NCBI RefSeq assembly: GCF_009664855.1
Contig: NZ_CP045928.1
Coordinates: forward strand, 5,178,331-5,242,330
Direction: 5' to 3'
DNA: 64,000 nt
DNA from: Flavobacterium sp. SLB02
GTDB lineage: Bacteria; Bacteroidota; Bacteroidia; Flavobacteriales; Flavobacteriaceae
Within the stretch, counting starts at the first letter, position 1. Every line of letters begins with the position of its first letter. The translations under genes and the position numbers were made by a program. The notes under the pieces are model-generated. The model saw only the letters and a list, made by a program, of their open reading frames with translations. It ran no database searches and was not told the origin of the DNA. Below, one piece after another: positions 25,914 to 34,254 of the stretch.

Positions 25914-27374
25914 CTATTTTTTACTCATAATTCCTTTGATGGTTTCTTTTTCATTGTGATACACAAAATACATGAATCCTAATAATAACGGAATTCCAAC
26001 GAAATAATTTTCTCTAAATCCGTAAAAAGAAATAGCCGAAAATACAATTGAAATTCCCAGGTAAGCTCCAATTTTGTTCATATCATAAGGTATAGGATAA
26101 TATTTGTTTCCTAATACATAAGAAATCAACATCATACTTCCGTAAGCCGAAATCGTTGCAATTGCTGAACCGTAGTAACTGTATTTTGGAATTAAAAAAT
26201 AATTTAAAACCAATGTTACAATCGCCCCAACAATCGAGATATATGCTCCTATTTTTGTTTTATCGGTCAGTTTATACCAGACTGATAAGTTGTTGTAAAT
26301 TCCTAAAAAGAAGTTTGCCAGAATAATTAGCGGTACCACTTTCATTGCTTCCCAATATGATTTATTGTCCAGTAAAAGATACTTTAAAACATCGGCAAAA
26401 ACAATCACTCCTAATAAAATTAACGAACCCAGAATAACAAAATATTTTGTAATTACGGCGTAAGTTTGAGGTGCATTGGCATTTTTTGAATGACTAAAAA
26501 AGAAAGGTTCAATACCTAATCTAAAAGCCGTTGCAAACAAAACCATAAACAAACCTAATTTGTAACAAGCTGAATAGGCTCCAACTTCTGATTTTGCTAA
26601 ATTTTCAGGTAGTAGATATCCTAATAGAATTTTATCGAAATGTTCGTTAACAGCAAATGCCAGTCCGGCAACCAAAATTGGTAAACCGTATTTCATCATT
26701 TTTTTCCAAAGGATTGGATCGAATTTTCTTCCCAATGAAAGATAATTTGGCGAAAGCACAATAAATGTAGCTAAACTTGCCAGTAGATTTGCAATGAAAA
26801 TATAGGCAATCTGGAAATTCTCTACATATAAATTATCCCAAACTGAGTTAGGATTTGCTGCAGCAAGCTTAGGCAAGTACATTAAAAAGAATATATTCAG
26901 TAATAAATTGATTACTACGTTTCCTATTTTAATTGCTGCATAAACCATTGGTCTCTGATTGGCTCTAAGTTTAGAAAATGGTATTAAAACCAAAGCATCT
27001 AAAACTAAAATCCAAACGGTATATGTAATATATTGTACATCAACTTCGGCAAGACTTGCCAAGGTATTTCTAAAAATTAAAGCGGCAAATAAGAAAATAA
27101 TCGAGGACCAAAATATTGATATTGTCGATGTTGCGATTACATTTTTCTTATCATCCTCGGCACTATAGAATCTAAAAAATGCGGTTTCCATTCCGTACGA
27201 AAGAACCACATTAAAGAACACCATCCATGACAAAACGATCGAAACCTCGCCATATTCTGCAGTTGGTAAAATACCAGTGTACAATCTTACCAATAAAAAA
27301 CTTAGCATTCTTGGTAAGACCGTTGCTAGTCCGTAAATAGCAGTTTGTTTGAACAGATTTTTATATAATCCCAA
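25914..27374 (-). CDS. Polysaccharide flippase (Wzx/MVF-like)
   Basis: A 486-residue membrane protein with about 14 hydrophobic helices. The N-terminus LFKQTAIYGLATVLPRMLSF and the EVSIVLSWMVFFNVVLSYGMETAFFRFYS stretch are typical of lipopolysaccharide/O-antigen flippases of Bacteroidota. It would flip lipid-linked saccharides across the inner membrane. Translation appears to start at TTG (27374), because the residues right after it match the family and no ATG is nearby upstream. A -7 box TATTTTTG lies 26 bases upstream. dut and the nucleotidyltransferase follow it. Confidence 0.88.
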   Translation of the reverse strand: MGLYKNLFKQTAIYGLATVLPRMLSFLLVRLYTGILPTAEYGEVSIVLSWMVFFNVVLSYGMETAFFRFYSAEDDKKNVIATSTISIFWSSIIFLFAALIFRNTLASLAEVDVQYITYTVWILVLDALVLIPFSKLRANQRPMVYAAIKIGNVVINLLLNIFFLMYLPKLAAANPNSVWDNLYVENFQIAYIFIANLLASLATFIVLSPNYLSLGRKFDPILWKKMMKYGLPILVAGLAFAVNEHFDKILLGYLLPENLAKSEVGAYSACYKLGLFMVLFATAFRLGIEPFFFSHSKNANAPQTYAVITKYFVILGSLILLGVIVFADVLKYLLLDNKSYWEAMKVVPLIILANFFLGIYNNLSVWYKLTDKTKIGAYISIVGAIVTLVLNYFLIPKYSYYGSAIATISAYGSMMLISYVLGNKYYPIPYDMNKIGAYLGISIVFSAISFYGFRENYFVGIPLLLGFMYFVYHNEKETIKGIMSKK

Positions 27375-27400
27375 AATAATTTATAATAAAGTTTGTAAAA

Positions 27401-27408
27401 CAAAAATA
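27401..27408 (-). promoter_or_regulatory. -7 box TATTTTTG upstream of the flippase gene
   Basis: A perfect TAnnTTTG on the minus strand 26 bases before the TTG start. No clear -33 TTG at the usual spacing. Confidence 0.45.
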
Positions 27409-27467
27409 ACCAATTCTTTTGTTTATTACTGATTTTGTAGGTTCAATAAAAAAATTGGTGTGTAATT

Positions 27468-27914
27468 TTATTGTGTTAGTTTTTTTTCGTCTAATATTTT
27501 AACGAAATGAAAACCTTTTGGTCCATAACCTTGGTTGTAGTAAAAGCGGTGAGCGGCGAAATTTCCGGTAAAAGCGTCTAAAACTATAGAACTACAATCC
27601 AGCTCTAAAGCCTTTTTTTCGATATAATCTGTTAATAATTTTCCTATTCCTTTAGAACGATGATCAGGATTTACAACAAAATTATCTATCTCGAGATATT
27701 TACCCGTCCACAATTTAGTAGCCGACCAACAACCTGTAATTCCAAGACAGTTATCTCCCTCAAAAACCGCGATCTGAATATAACTATGAGGCACCATTTC
27801 AGAAAGGTAAGCCTGATATTTTTCAATCGATAAATTAGGATAAAGAAATCGAATAGTTGCTATTTGGTCAACCATTGCTTCTATGGTAGTAAGCTCTTTT
27901 ACTTGTAATTTCAT
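27468..27914 (-). CDS. GNAT-family N-acetyltransferase
   Basis: A 148-residue acetyltransferase. The acetyl-CoA pyrophosphate-binding loop RSKGIGKLL lies near residues 105-113, preceded by the strand LEIDNFVVNPDH and followed by SIVLDAFTGNFAAHRFYYNQGY (the motif B region). The substrate is unknown. The start is the ATG at 27914; an in-frame TTG upstream is inside a promoter -7 box. The gene is divergent from the tandem-repeat region and 93 bp away from the flippase start. Confidence 0.88.
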   Translation of the reverse strand: MKLQVKELTTIEAMVDQIATIRFLYPNLSIEKYQAYLSEMVPHSYIQIAVFEGDNCLGITGCWSATKLWTGKYLEIDNFVVNPDHRSKGIGKLLTDYIEKKALELDCSSIVLDAFTGNFAAHRFYYNQGYGPKGFHFVKILDEKKLTQ

Positions 27915-27932
27915 TGTAATAAAAATAGATAT

Positions 27933-27960
27933 CAAAAATACTCAATTTTTTCAATTACAA
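27933..27960 (-). promoter_or_regulatory. Predicted promoter of the GNAT gene (TTG-N17-TATTTTTG)
   Basis: TTG at 27960-27958 and TATTTTTG at 27940-27933 on the minus strand, 17 bases apart, 18 bases ahead of the chosen ATG. A good consensus match. Confidence 0.65.
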
Positions 27961-28035
27961 TTCTATTTTAACCTCGTGTGTGAAATTTATAATAAAGCCC
28001 AAAAATTATATAAATTTTTACAAGTACTTCTATAC

Positions 28036-28043
28036 TAACTTTG
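28036..28043 (+). promoter_or_regulatory. -7 box TAACTTTG ahead of the tandem-repeat array
   Basis: A full TAnnTTTG match immediately before the first repeat unit on the plus strand. The -33 region is poor (TTTTA). It would drive transcription through the array. Confidence 0.4.
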
Positions 28044-28412
28044 TATCAAAGGGAATGAGCAAAGCTAAAATACAACCCTTTAAAAAAAAGCAAAGCATTG
28101 GGAGTAATAAAGCTAGTTTGTTCCCACAAAAGACAAAGCAAAAGGGAGTGATTCTGCTGAAATGTAACCCTCAAAAAAACAGAGCATTGGGACTAATAAA
28201 GCTAGTTTGTTCCCATAAAAGACAAAGCACAAAGGGATTGATTCTGCTGATATGTAACCCTCAAAAAAAACAGAGCATTGGGACTAATAAAGCTAGTTTG
28301 TTCCCATAAAAGACAAAGCAAAGGGAGTGATTCTGCTGATATGTAACCCTCAAAAAAACAGAGCATTGGGACTGATAAAGCTAGTTTGTTCCCATGAAAG
28401 ACAAAGCACTAC
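28043..28412 (+). repeat. Tandem array, four units of ~89 bp with paired G/C blocks
   Basis: Four consecutive units. The landmark TTTGTTCCCA has its TTCCCA at 28121, 28210, 28301 and 28389, giving periods of 89, 91 and 88. Units 2-4 are nearly identical; unit 1 is diverged. Each holds two short inverted pairs: AGGGA...CCCT around ATTCTGCTGATATG, and TGGGA...TCCCA around TAAAGCTAG. Periods are not multiples of three, so a 109-codon open frame across it (27980-28309) reads each copy in a different frame and is unlikely to be a gene. The gap 27915-28584 holds only this array, two promoters, a hairpin and a terminator. Confidence 0.85.
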
Positions 28413-28437
28413 AGAGGTGATAAATCTGTCAATAATT

Positions 28438-28495
28438 TTATAAAATGGTAATTGATTCTCGGTTTTTGATTGAATTGAGAATCACCATTTTATAA
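28438..28495. repeat. Long hairpin downstream of the tandem array
   Basis: TTATAAAATGGT + GATTCTC pairs with GAGAATCACCATTTTATAA over 19 base pairs with a 4-base bulge (AATT) and a 16-base loop. It lies between the array and the atpG terminator. Confidence 0.75.
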
Positions 28496-28532
28496 GTTTA
28501 AAAATTAGAAAAACTAAAACTACTATATAAAG

Positions 28533-28567
28533 AAAAAGACCCGACAATTACTTGTCGGGTCTTTTTT
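28533..28567. terminator. Bidirectional terminator downstream of atpG
   Basis: AAAAAGACCCGACAA pairs with TTGTCGGGTCTTTTT around TTAC. It ends the ATP synthase operon on the minus strand and would also end any plus-strand transcript from the repeat array. Confidence 0.9.
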
Positions 28568-28584
28568 TGTATGTCCTGAACAAA

Positions 28585-29445
28585 TTATCCGTTCAAAGCT
28601 TCTGCTCCACCAACGATCTCAAGGATCTCATTGGTAATAGATGCCTGACGTGCTTTATTGTAAGTCAATTTCAATTGGTTTCTTAATTCAGTTGCGTTGT
28701 CAGTTGCTTTGTGCATTGCTGTCATACGCGCTCCGTGTTCTGAAGCAAATGAATCACGAATACCTTTGTATAATTGTGTTTTTAATGATTTAGGAATCAA
28801 TGTCAACACAATTTCTTCTTTTGAAGGTTCAAAAATATAATCTCCTGTAGAAACCGGTACATCAGATTTAATTGGCGCTAACGGTAAAAATTGTTCTGTT
28901 TGAACGATTTGTGTAGCAGCATTTTTAAACTGATTGTAAATCAATTCGATTCTGTCGTATTCTCCAGATAAAAATTTCTGAGTTAAGTTATCAGCAATTC
29001 CGGCAACATTTTCAAAAGTTAAATGATCGAAAATTGCATTATGGTGACCGTGAACTTTATGAGATTTACTTAATACATCATTTCCTTTTTTACCAATAGG
29101 AAAAACATCAACTTGTTTTCCGGCATAAAAAGCAGAACGATTTTTAACCTCTTTTATAATATTTGAATTGAATGCACCACATAAACCTCTGTTTGAAGTT
29201 ATAGCTACAAGCAATACTTTTTTTACTTCACGTTGTGTTGTATAATCTCCTCCAACTTCACCGTCCAGTGTAGCAGAAAGGTTTTGCAACAACTCCGTTA
29301 ATTTCTCGGCATAAGGGCGCATTGCAGTGATTGCATCTTGTGCTTTCTTAAGCTTTGCAGCAGAAACCATTTTCATTGCCGATGTAATTTGCATCGTCGA
29401 TGAAACGGAAGTAATTCTATTACGGATTTCCTTTAAATTTGCCAT
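28585..29445 (-). CDS. atpG: ATP synthase F1 gamma subunit
   Basis: A 286-residue rotor-shaft subunit coupling the c-ring to catalysis. N-terminal NLKEIRNRITSVSSTMQITSAMKMVSAAKLKKAQ and C-terminal ATELRNQLKLTYNKARQASITNEILEIVGGAEAL are the two antiparallel helices conserved in gamma. SNRGLCGAFN is the central signature. Last gene of the operon, separated from atpA by 89 bp containing a hairpin, and followed by a strong terminator. Confidence 0.97.
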   Translation of the reverse strand: MANLKEIRNRITSVSSTMQITSAMKMVSAAKLKKAQDAITAMRPYAEKLTELLQNLSATLDGEVGGDYTTQREVKKVLLVAITSNRGLCGAFNSNIIKEVKNRSAFYAGKQVDVFPIGKKGNDVLSKSHKVHGHHNAIFDHLTFENVAGIADNLTQKFLSGEYDRIELIYNQFKNAATQIVQTEQFLPLAPIKSDVPVSTGDYIFEPSKEEIVLTLIPKSLKTQLYKGIRDSFASEHGARMTAMHKATDNATELRNQLKLTYNKARQASITNEILEIVGGAEALNG

Positions 29446-29475
29446 CTATTAATTAGAAAATGTGACAATTTGAAA

Positions 29476-29519
29476 ATTAGATAATTAGAAGAGCGTTAAA
29501 CCCTTTCTAATTATCTAAT
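29476..29519 (-). repeat. Hairpin in the atpA-atpG spacer
   Basis: Perfect 15-base arms, ATTAGATAATTAGAA (29476-29490) and its reverse complement (29505-29519), around a 14-base loop. No T-tract follows on the minus strand, so mRNA processing or stabilisation is more likely than termination. Confidence 0.6.
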
Positions 29520-29534
29520 CAACCAATTATCTTA

Positions 29535-31112
29535 TTAGTTATATTTTGCTGAAATTTCTTTTGCTGCTTTTTCGATAACATCAGTAATGTTGTCATCTAA
29601 TTTACCAGCTTTCAAAGCGTTAAGCGTATCTTTATGTTTACTGTTTAAGTAAGCTAAGAAATCAGCTTCAAACTCTTTTACTTTATTTACAGGAACGTTT
29701 CTTAATAAGTTTTTAGAACCAGCGTAAATAATAGCTACTTGATTTTCTACAGTATAAGGATCATTTAAACCTTGTTTCAAGATCTCAACGTTTCTTTTAC
29801 CTTTTTCAATTACGTTTAAAGTAACTGAATCCAAGTCAGAACCAAATTTAGCGAAAGCTTCTAATTCACGGAATTGAGCCTGGTCTAATTTTAAAGTTCC
29901 TGAAACTTTTTTCATTGATTTAATCTGAGCATTACCTCCAACACGAGATACAGAGATACCTACGTTAATCGCAGGACGAACTCCAGAGTTGAACAAATCT
30001 CCATCAAGGAAAATCTGACCATCTGTAATCGAAATTACGTTTGTTGGGATATATGCAGAAACGTCACCAGCCTGAGTTTCGATAATTGGCAATGCAGTTA
30101 ATGAACCACCACCTTTTACGATAGACTTGATAGAATCTGGTAAATCGTTCATGTTTTTAGCAATTCCGTCATCAGCAATTACTTTACAAGCACGCTCTAA
30201 TAAACGAGAGTGTAAGTAGAAAACGTCTCCAGGATATGCCTCACGTCCCGGTGGTCTTCTTAATAAAAGAGAAACCTCACGATAAGCAACAGCTTGTTTA
30301 GATAAATCATCATACACAATAAGTGCAGGACGACCTGAATCTCTAAAGTACTCTCCAATTGCAGCACCTGCGAAAGGAGCATAAACTTGCATTGGAGCCG
30401 GATCAGAAGCATTAGCTGCAACAATAACTGTATAAGCCATTGCACCTTTTTCTTCTAACATTTTAGCGATTCCTGCTACAGTTGAAGCTTTTTGCCCAAT
30501 TGCAACATATATACAGAATACAGGTTTTCCTGCATCGTAAAATTCTTTTTGATTTAAGATCGTATCGATACAAACAGTTGATTTACCTGTTTGACGGTCA
30601 CCAATTACAAGCTCACGTTGTCCACGACCAACCGGGATCATAGCATCTACTGCTTTTACTCCTGTTTGTAATGGCTCAGTTACTGGCTGACGGAAGATAA
30701 CACCAGGTGCTTTTCTTTCTAAAGGCATTTCGTATAAGTCTCCACCAATTGGTCCTTTTCCATCAATTGGAAAACCAAGAGTGTTTACTACACGTCCTAC
30801 CATTTGCTCACCTACTTTAAGAGATGCAATACGTTGTGTTCTTTTTGCTGTTGATCCTTCTTTGATTCCAGTTGATGGTCCTAAAAGTACCACACCAACA
30901 TTGTCTTCTTCAAGGTTCAATACAATAGCTTCAAGTCCGTTGTCAAATTCAACTAACTCACCATATTGTACATTCGATAGCCCGTAAATACGAGCAATAC
31001 CGTCTCCAACTTGAAGTACTGTTCCTACTTCTTCTAGCGTAGCACCAGATTCAAAACCTTCTACTTGCTTTCTTAATATTGCTGAAATTTCAGCAGGTTT
31101 GATTTCCGCCAT
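29535..31112 (-). CDS. atpA: ATP synthase F1 alpha subunit
   Basis: A 525-residue non-catalytic nucleotide-binding subunit of F1. The Walker A motif GDRQTGKST lies at 171-179. Also present: the N-terminal beta-barrel domain ([16 protein letters not shown]), the [21 protein letters not shown]-type region seen here as AYREVSLLL, and the arginine-finger region with [10 protein letters not shown]. Length is slightly above the E. coli protein, with a Lys-rich C-terminus. It is 38 bp from atpH. Confidence 0.98.
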   Translation of the reverse strand: MAEIKPAEISAILRKQVEGFESGATLEEVGTVLQVGDGIARIYGLSNVQYGELVEFDNGLEAIVLNLEEDNVGVVLLGPSTGIKEGSTAKRTQRIASLKVGEQMVGRVVNTLGFPIDGKGPIGGDLYEMPLERKAPGVIFRQPVTEPLQTGVKAVDAMIPVGRGQRELVIGDRQTGKSTVCIDTILNQKEFYDAGKPVFCIYVAIGQKASTVAGIAKMLEEKGAMAYTVIVAANASDPAPMQVYAPFAGAAIGEYFRDSGRPALIVYDDLSKQAVAYREVSLLLRRPPGREAYPGDVFYLHSRLLERACKVIADDGIAKNMNDLPDSIKSIVKGGGSLTALPIIETQAGDVSAYIPTNVISITDGQIFLDGDLFNSGVRPAINVGISVSRVGGNAQIKSMKKVSGTLKLDQAQFRELEAFAKFGSDLDSVTLNVIEKGKRNVEILKQGLNDPYTVENQVAIIYAGSKNLLRNVPVNKVKEFEADFLAYLNSKHKDTLNALKAGKLDDNITDVIEKAAKEISAKYN

Positions 31113-31150
31113 CTTAATTTATAATTTAGACACTTTTATGTGTAATAAAA

Positions 31151-31684
31151 CTAATTACTTAACTCTCTTTTTAATACCTGCAGTCTGTTTGCAACAGATG
31201 CATTGTATTGTTGATCACCTATTCTTAAAATAAATCCTCCAATGATGGATGGATCTACGATATTTTCTATTGTTACCTTTTTATCTGATAATGTAGCTAC
31301 TTTTGCCAAAACTTTAGCTTCTAAAGCTGCATCCATAGGAACTGCTGTGGTAACTTTTGCTACTTCAACTCCATTTCCTTCATCAAATAATTTTTTATAT
31401 TCTAAAGCAATTGCTTCAAGAATTTCAAATCTTTTGTTTTCAAATAATAAATGAAACAAACCTTTGGTTACTCCATTTACATCTGCAAAAACTTCGATAA
31501 GAGCACTTTCCTTAACTTCAACTTTTGTAGTTGGGTTTTGAATAAATGTACTCAATTCTACATTTGTATCAATTGCTGTTGCAATCGACTTCATATCGTT
31601 ATTGACAGCTTCGGCAACACCTTTAGAGTTTGCTAAGTCTAGAATTGCTTTTGCATAACGAATTGCTGCTCTTGTACTTGCCAT
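31151..31684 (-). CDS. atpH: ATP synthase F1 delta subunit (OSCP-like)
   Basis: A 177-residue subunit linking the peripheral stalk to the top of F1. The N-terminal six-helix domain begins RAAIRYAKAILDLANSKG and the C-terminal domain ends with the conserved DPSIIGGFILRIGDQQYNASV then LQVLKREL. Its ATG lies 4 bp after the atpF stop, so coupling is likely. Confidence 0.95.
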   Translation of the reverse strand: MASTRAAIRYAKAILDLANSKGVAEAVNNDMKSIATAIDTNVELSTFIQNPTTKVEVKESALIEVFADVNGVTKGLFHLLFENKRFEILEAIALEYKKLFDEGNGVEVAKVTTAVPMDAALEAKVLAKVATLSDKKVTIENIVDPSIIGGFILRIGDQQYNASVANRLQVLKRELSN

Positions 31685-31688
31685 AATC

Positions 31689-32189
31689 TTAGTTTAACTT
31701 TACGTCACCTAACATTTTCTCTACTAATTTAGTTTGAGATTCTTTGTTAGATAGTTCTTCTTTCAACAATTTTTCAGCAATGCTTAATGATAAAGTCGAA
31801 ACTTGTAATTTCAATTCAGCCATAGCAGCATTTTTTTCACTTTCGATAGCCGCTTTCGCCTGAGCGATCATTTTTTGACCAGCTTCTTGTGCTTCGTTTT
31901 TAGAATCAGCAATCATTTTCTCTTTCATCTCACGAGCTTCTTTTAGCATCGCGTCACGTTCTGCACGAGCTTCATTCAAAATTCTTTGATTGTCAGCTTG
32001 CAAGTTTTCCATTTCTCTTTTTGCATTTTCAGCAGAAAGTAATGCATTTTTAATACCTTCTTCTCTTGCGGTAATAGATTCCATAATTGGTTTCCAGGCA
32101 AATTTTACTAAAAGCAAAATTAAAACCAACAAGATTAAAGCTTGCCAAAAGAATAAACCGAATGAAAAATCGTTAATTAACTTATCCAT
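31689..32189 (-). CDS. atpF: ATP synthase F0 subunit b
   Basis: A 166-residue peripheral-stalk subunit. One N-terminal membrane helix (about 8-28, FGLFFWQALILLVLILLLVKF) with the usual Trp-Lys-Pro-Ile junction (AWKPIMESI), followed by a long Ala/Glu/Lys-rich helix (about 40-145) that dimerises. Length is typical of b. It is separated from atpE by 89 bp holding a hairpin. Confidence 0.96.
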   Translation of the reverse strand: MDKLINDFSFGLFFWQALILLVLILLLVKFAWKPIMESITAREEGIKNALLSAENAKREMENLQADNQRILNEARAERDAMLKEAREMKEKMIADSKNEAQEAGQKMIAQAKAAIESEKNAAMAELKLQVSTLSLSIAEKLLKEELSNKESQTKLVEKMLGDVKLN

Positions 32190-32230
32190 TTTATAACTAT
32201 ATTAAATATTTAATTTCTTTTTTTAAAAGT

Positions 32231-32265
32231 AACAACACCTTTAACCAACCGTTAAAGATGTTGTT
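32231..32265 (-). repeat. Hairpin in the atpE-atpF spacer
   Basis: Fifteen-base arms (32231-32245 and 32251-32265) pair with one G-T-type mismatch and a 5-base loop. No U-run follows in the direction of transcription. It could protect the 3' end of an atpBE transcript and so raise c-subunit yield; this is inference. Confidence 0.6.
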
Positions 32266-32278
32266 ATTTCTTTCTTTA

Positions 32279-32476
32279 TTATTTTCCTAAGATTAAAGCA
32301 GCAAATGCTAAACCTTCTAATAAAGCCGCGATAATAATCATCGCAGTTTGAATTTTACCAGCAGCTTCTGGCTGACGAGCAATAGCGTCCATAGCAGATC
32401 CACCGATTTTACCTAAACCTAAACCTGCTCCGATTACTACTAATCCAGCACCTACTAAAGTTGGAATTGTTCCCAT
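32279..32476 (-). CDS. atpE: ATP synthase F0 subunit c
   Basis: A 65-residue two-helix proteolipid that forms the rotor ring. Helix 1 has the Gly-packing pattern GAGLVVIGAGLGLG, the polar loop is ARQPEAAGK, and helix 2 has the ion-binding carboxylate E54 in ALLEGLAF. Gly after the Glu, in place of the Ser-Thr seen in Na+-binding rings, argues for proton coupling. It is short, as expected for a Bacteroidota c subunit without a long N-terminal tail. Confidence 0.97.
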   Translation of the reverse strand: MGTIPTLVGAGLVVIGAGLGLGKIGGSAMDAIARQPEAAGKIQTAMIIIAALLEGLAFAALILGK

Positions 32477-32509
32477 AACTATTTATATATATAAAATTAA
32501 ACTTCTAAA

Positions 32510-33685
32510 TTAAATGATTACATTTTCTTCTTCGTGACCATGATCGTGATCGTGATCCTGAACAGCCATACCAATAAACAATGAAGATAACATTGTGAAA
32601 ATGAACGCCTGTAAAAATGCAACTAAAACTTCGATAACCGAAATAAATAATGTTAATCCTAAAGAGATTGGCAAATCTGCAGCTAAATTTTTACCTACAA
32701 AGATCATTGCGATCAAACTCATAATTACTACGTGACCTGCAGTAATGTTTGCATACAAACGAATTAATAATGCAAATGGTTTTGTTAATGTTCCTAAGAT
32801 TTCGATTGGAGCTAAAATAATTTTCATTGGAACTGGAACTCCAGGCATCCAGAAAATGTGTCCCCAATAATCTTTGTTTGCACTAAACTGAGTAATCAAG
32901 AAAGTAAACGCAGCCAAACAAACTGTGATGGCAATATTTCCTGTAACGTTTATTCCTAGTGGAGTCATACCTAATAAGTTTAACAACCACACAAAGAAAA
33001 ATACGGTTAATAGGTAACCCATATATTTTCTGTATTTTTTCTCACCAATATTTGGAACAGCGATTTCATCTCTGATGAAAATGATAAGCGGTTCTAATAC
33101 TCTACCAAATCCAGTTGGGATTGGTCCTTTTTTATATGATTTTGCTAAACCAGTAAACATTATGAATAATAGTACTGCAACAAAAAGCATTGACACTACA
33201 TTTTTTGTAATAGAAAAATCTAATGGCTTTTCGTTTTCAGGATGTCCGTGCTCATTAAAAGTAATGGTACCGGCAGCATCTGTTTTGTAAATTTTACCGT
33301 GAACTAATTTATAGAAGTTACCATCAACTTCTGCAACTTCTGCACCATGGTGTAATTTTGAAGATGAGAAAATTTTCAAACCTCCATCAATAAGGATAAC
33401 GGGTAATGGGAAACCATAATGTTTATTTTCTTTTTCATCTGAAAAGAAAACAAAATCATGAGAATCCTGTAAGTGATGATCAATAAAAGCGTCTACTTTT
33501 GCTTTTGGATCCAGAGCTTCATGCTCGCCTTCTACAGGAGCGTTATGTGAAATTACTTTCTCTTCATGAGCAGTTTCAGTCTGTACATGCGTTGAGTCAT
33601 TCTCTGAATTTGCAAAACTCATTACAGGAGAACAAGCTACTAAAGCTGCAAGAATAAATTTGAGCGGTTTGTTTGAAATCACCAT
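32510..33685 (-). CDS. atpB: ATP synthase F0 subunit a with periplasmic N-terminal extension
   Basis: A 391-residue subunit a, about 120 residues longer than in E. coli. The N-terminus is a signal-peptide-like segment (about 1-25, ending SFANS) followed by a ~135-residue polar, His/Glu-rich region before the first core helix (VVSMLFVAVLLFIMF). The core holds the stator Arg in LIRLYANITAGHVV and the last helix FLQAFIFTMLSSLFIGMAV. The C-terminus ends in a His/Asp-rich tail (DHDHDHGHEEE). First gene of the atpBEFHAG operon, with a good promoter of its own. Confidence 0.96.
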   Translation of the reverse strand: MVISNKPLKFILAALVACSPVMSFANSENDSTHVQTETAHEEKVISHNAPVEGEHEALDPKAKVDAFIDHHLQDSHDFVFFSDEKENKHYGFPLPVILIDGGLKIFSSSKLHHGAEVAEVDGNFYKLVHGKIYKTDAAGTITFNEHGHPENEKPLDFSITKNVVSMLFVAVLLFIMFTGLAKSYKKGPIPTGFGRVLEPLIIFIRDEIAVPNIGEKKYRKYMGYLLTVFFFVWLLNLLGMTPLGINVTGNIAITVCLAAFTFLITQFSANKDYWGHIFWMPGVPVPMKIILAPIEILGTLTKPFALLIRLYANITAGHVVIMSLIAMIFVGKNLAADLPISLGLTLFISVIEVLVAFLQAFIFTMLSSLFIGMAVQDHDHDHGHEEENVII

Positions 33686-33727
33686 ATCTGTTAAAAATCT
33701 TATTTTTTACGTTTCTAAAATTTGGTG

Positions 33728-33757
33728 CAAAGGTACATTTTTTATTAATATTCAAAA
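33728..33757 (-). promoter_or_regulatory. Predicted ATP synthase operon promoter (TTTTG-N17-TACCTTTG)
   Basis: TTTTG at 33757-33753 and TACCTTTG at 33735-33728 on the minus strand, 17 bases apart. It lies 42 bases ahead of the atpB ATG and gives a leader of about 35-40 bases. Confidence 0.7.
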
Positions 33758-33803
33758 GGATATGAAAAATTATTTTTGAACCCTTTTTTACAGAATCCCT
33801 ATT

Positions 33804-34196
33804 TTAACGCTTTTCATTTAATAATCGGGCAGTTAAAAGCGTCTCAAATAACAAAAACAAAATAAATGTTATAAAAAAATTGATCTTTTCAACCATAACC
33901 TCTGCACTATGGTTTTCCAAAATCGGTCTTAAAATTAAATATCCTATTAACATTTGAGTAAAAGTTCCGAACAGAAAAGCCATTCCGACAATCTCAAAAT
34001 TTTTCTTTTTTACTATTAATAATATAAGGTATAATAATGCTGATAATCCGAAAAAAATCAAATACAAAAATTCTATACTATAATAAAAGGTTTGACTGTT
34101 TAAATCTAAAACTAAAAAAGCTGCTTTATGCAAAACATAAGCTGCCAAAGCAAAAAAGAATAAATGTAAAATGGATTTGTAATTTTTTGAAAGCAT
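33804..34196 (-). CDS. Small four-helix membrane protein, possible AtpI-like assembly factor
   Basis: About 130 residues with four hydrophobic segments (for example LFFFALAAYVLHKAAFLVL, YLIFFGLSALLYLILLIV, MAFLFGTFTQMLIGYLI, FFITFILFLLFETLLTA). No catalytic motif. Its place between AtpZ and atpB matches the slot of the AtpI/ATP-synthase-I accessory protein, which assists c-ring assembly or Mg2+ uptake. The sequence is too variable to be sure. I choose the ATG at 34196; a TTG 39 bases upstream lies next to a promoter-like element (CATCTTTG). Confidence 0.65.
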   Translation of the reverse strand: MLSKNYKSILHLFFFALAAYVLHKAAFLVLDLNSQTFYYSIEFLYLIFFGLSALLYLILLIVKKKNFEIVGMAFLFGTFTQMLIGYLILRPILENHSAEVMVEKINFFITFILFLLFETLLTARLLNEKR

Positions 34197-34254
34197 TGGA
34201 AAAATAATTTTATGCAAAGATGCACTTTTTATCAAATGCTTTCAATGACAAAAA

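Noticed and set aside
27980-28309. A 109-codon plus-strand open frame over the tandem repeats
   Set aside because: The repeat period is not a multiple of three, so each copy is read in a different frame. There is no family similarity, and the frame starts before the likely promoter.
28043-28412. Possible CRISPR array
   Set aside because: The units are near-identical over ~89 bp with no unique spacers, and no cas genes are near.
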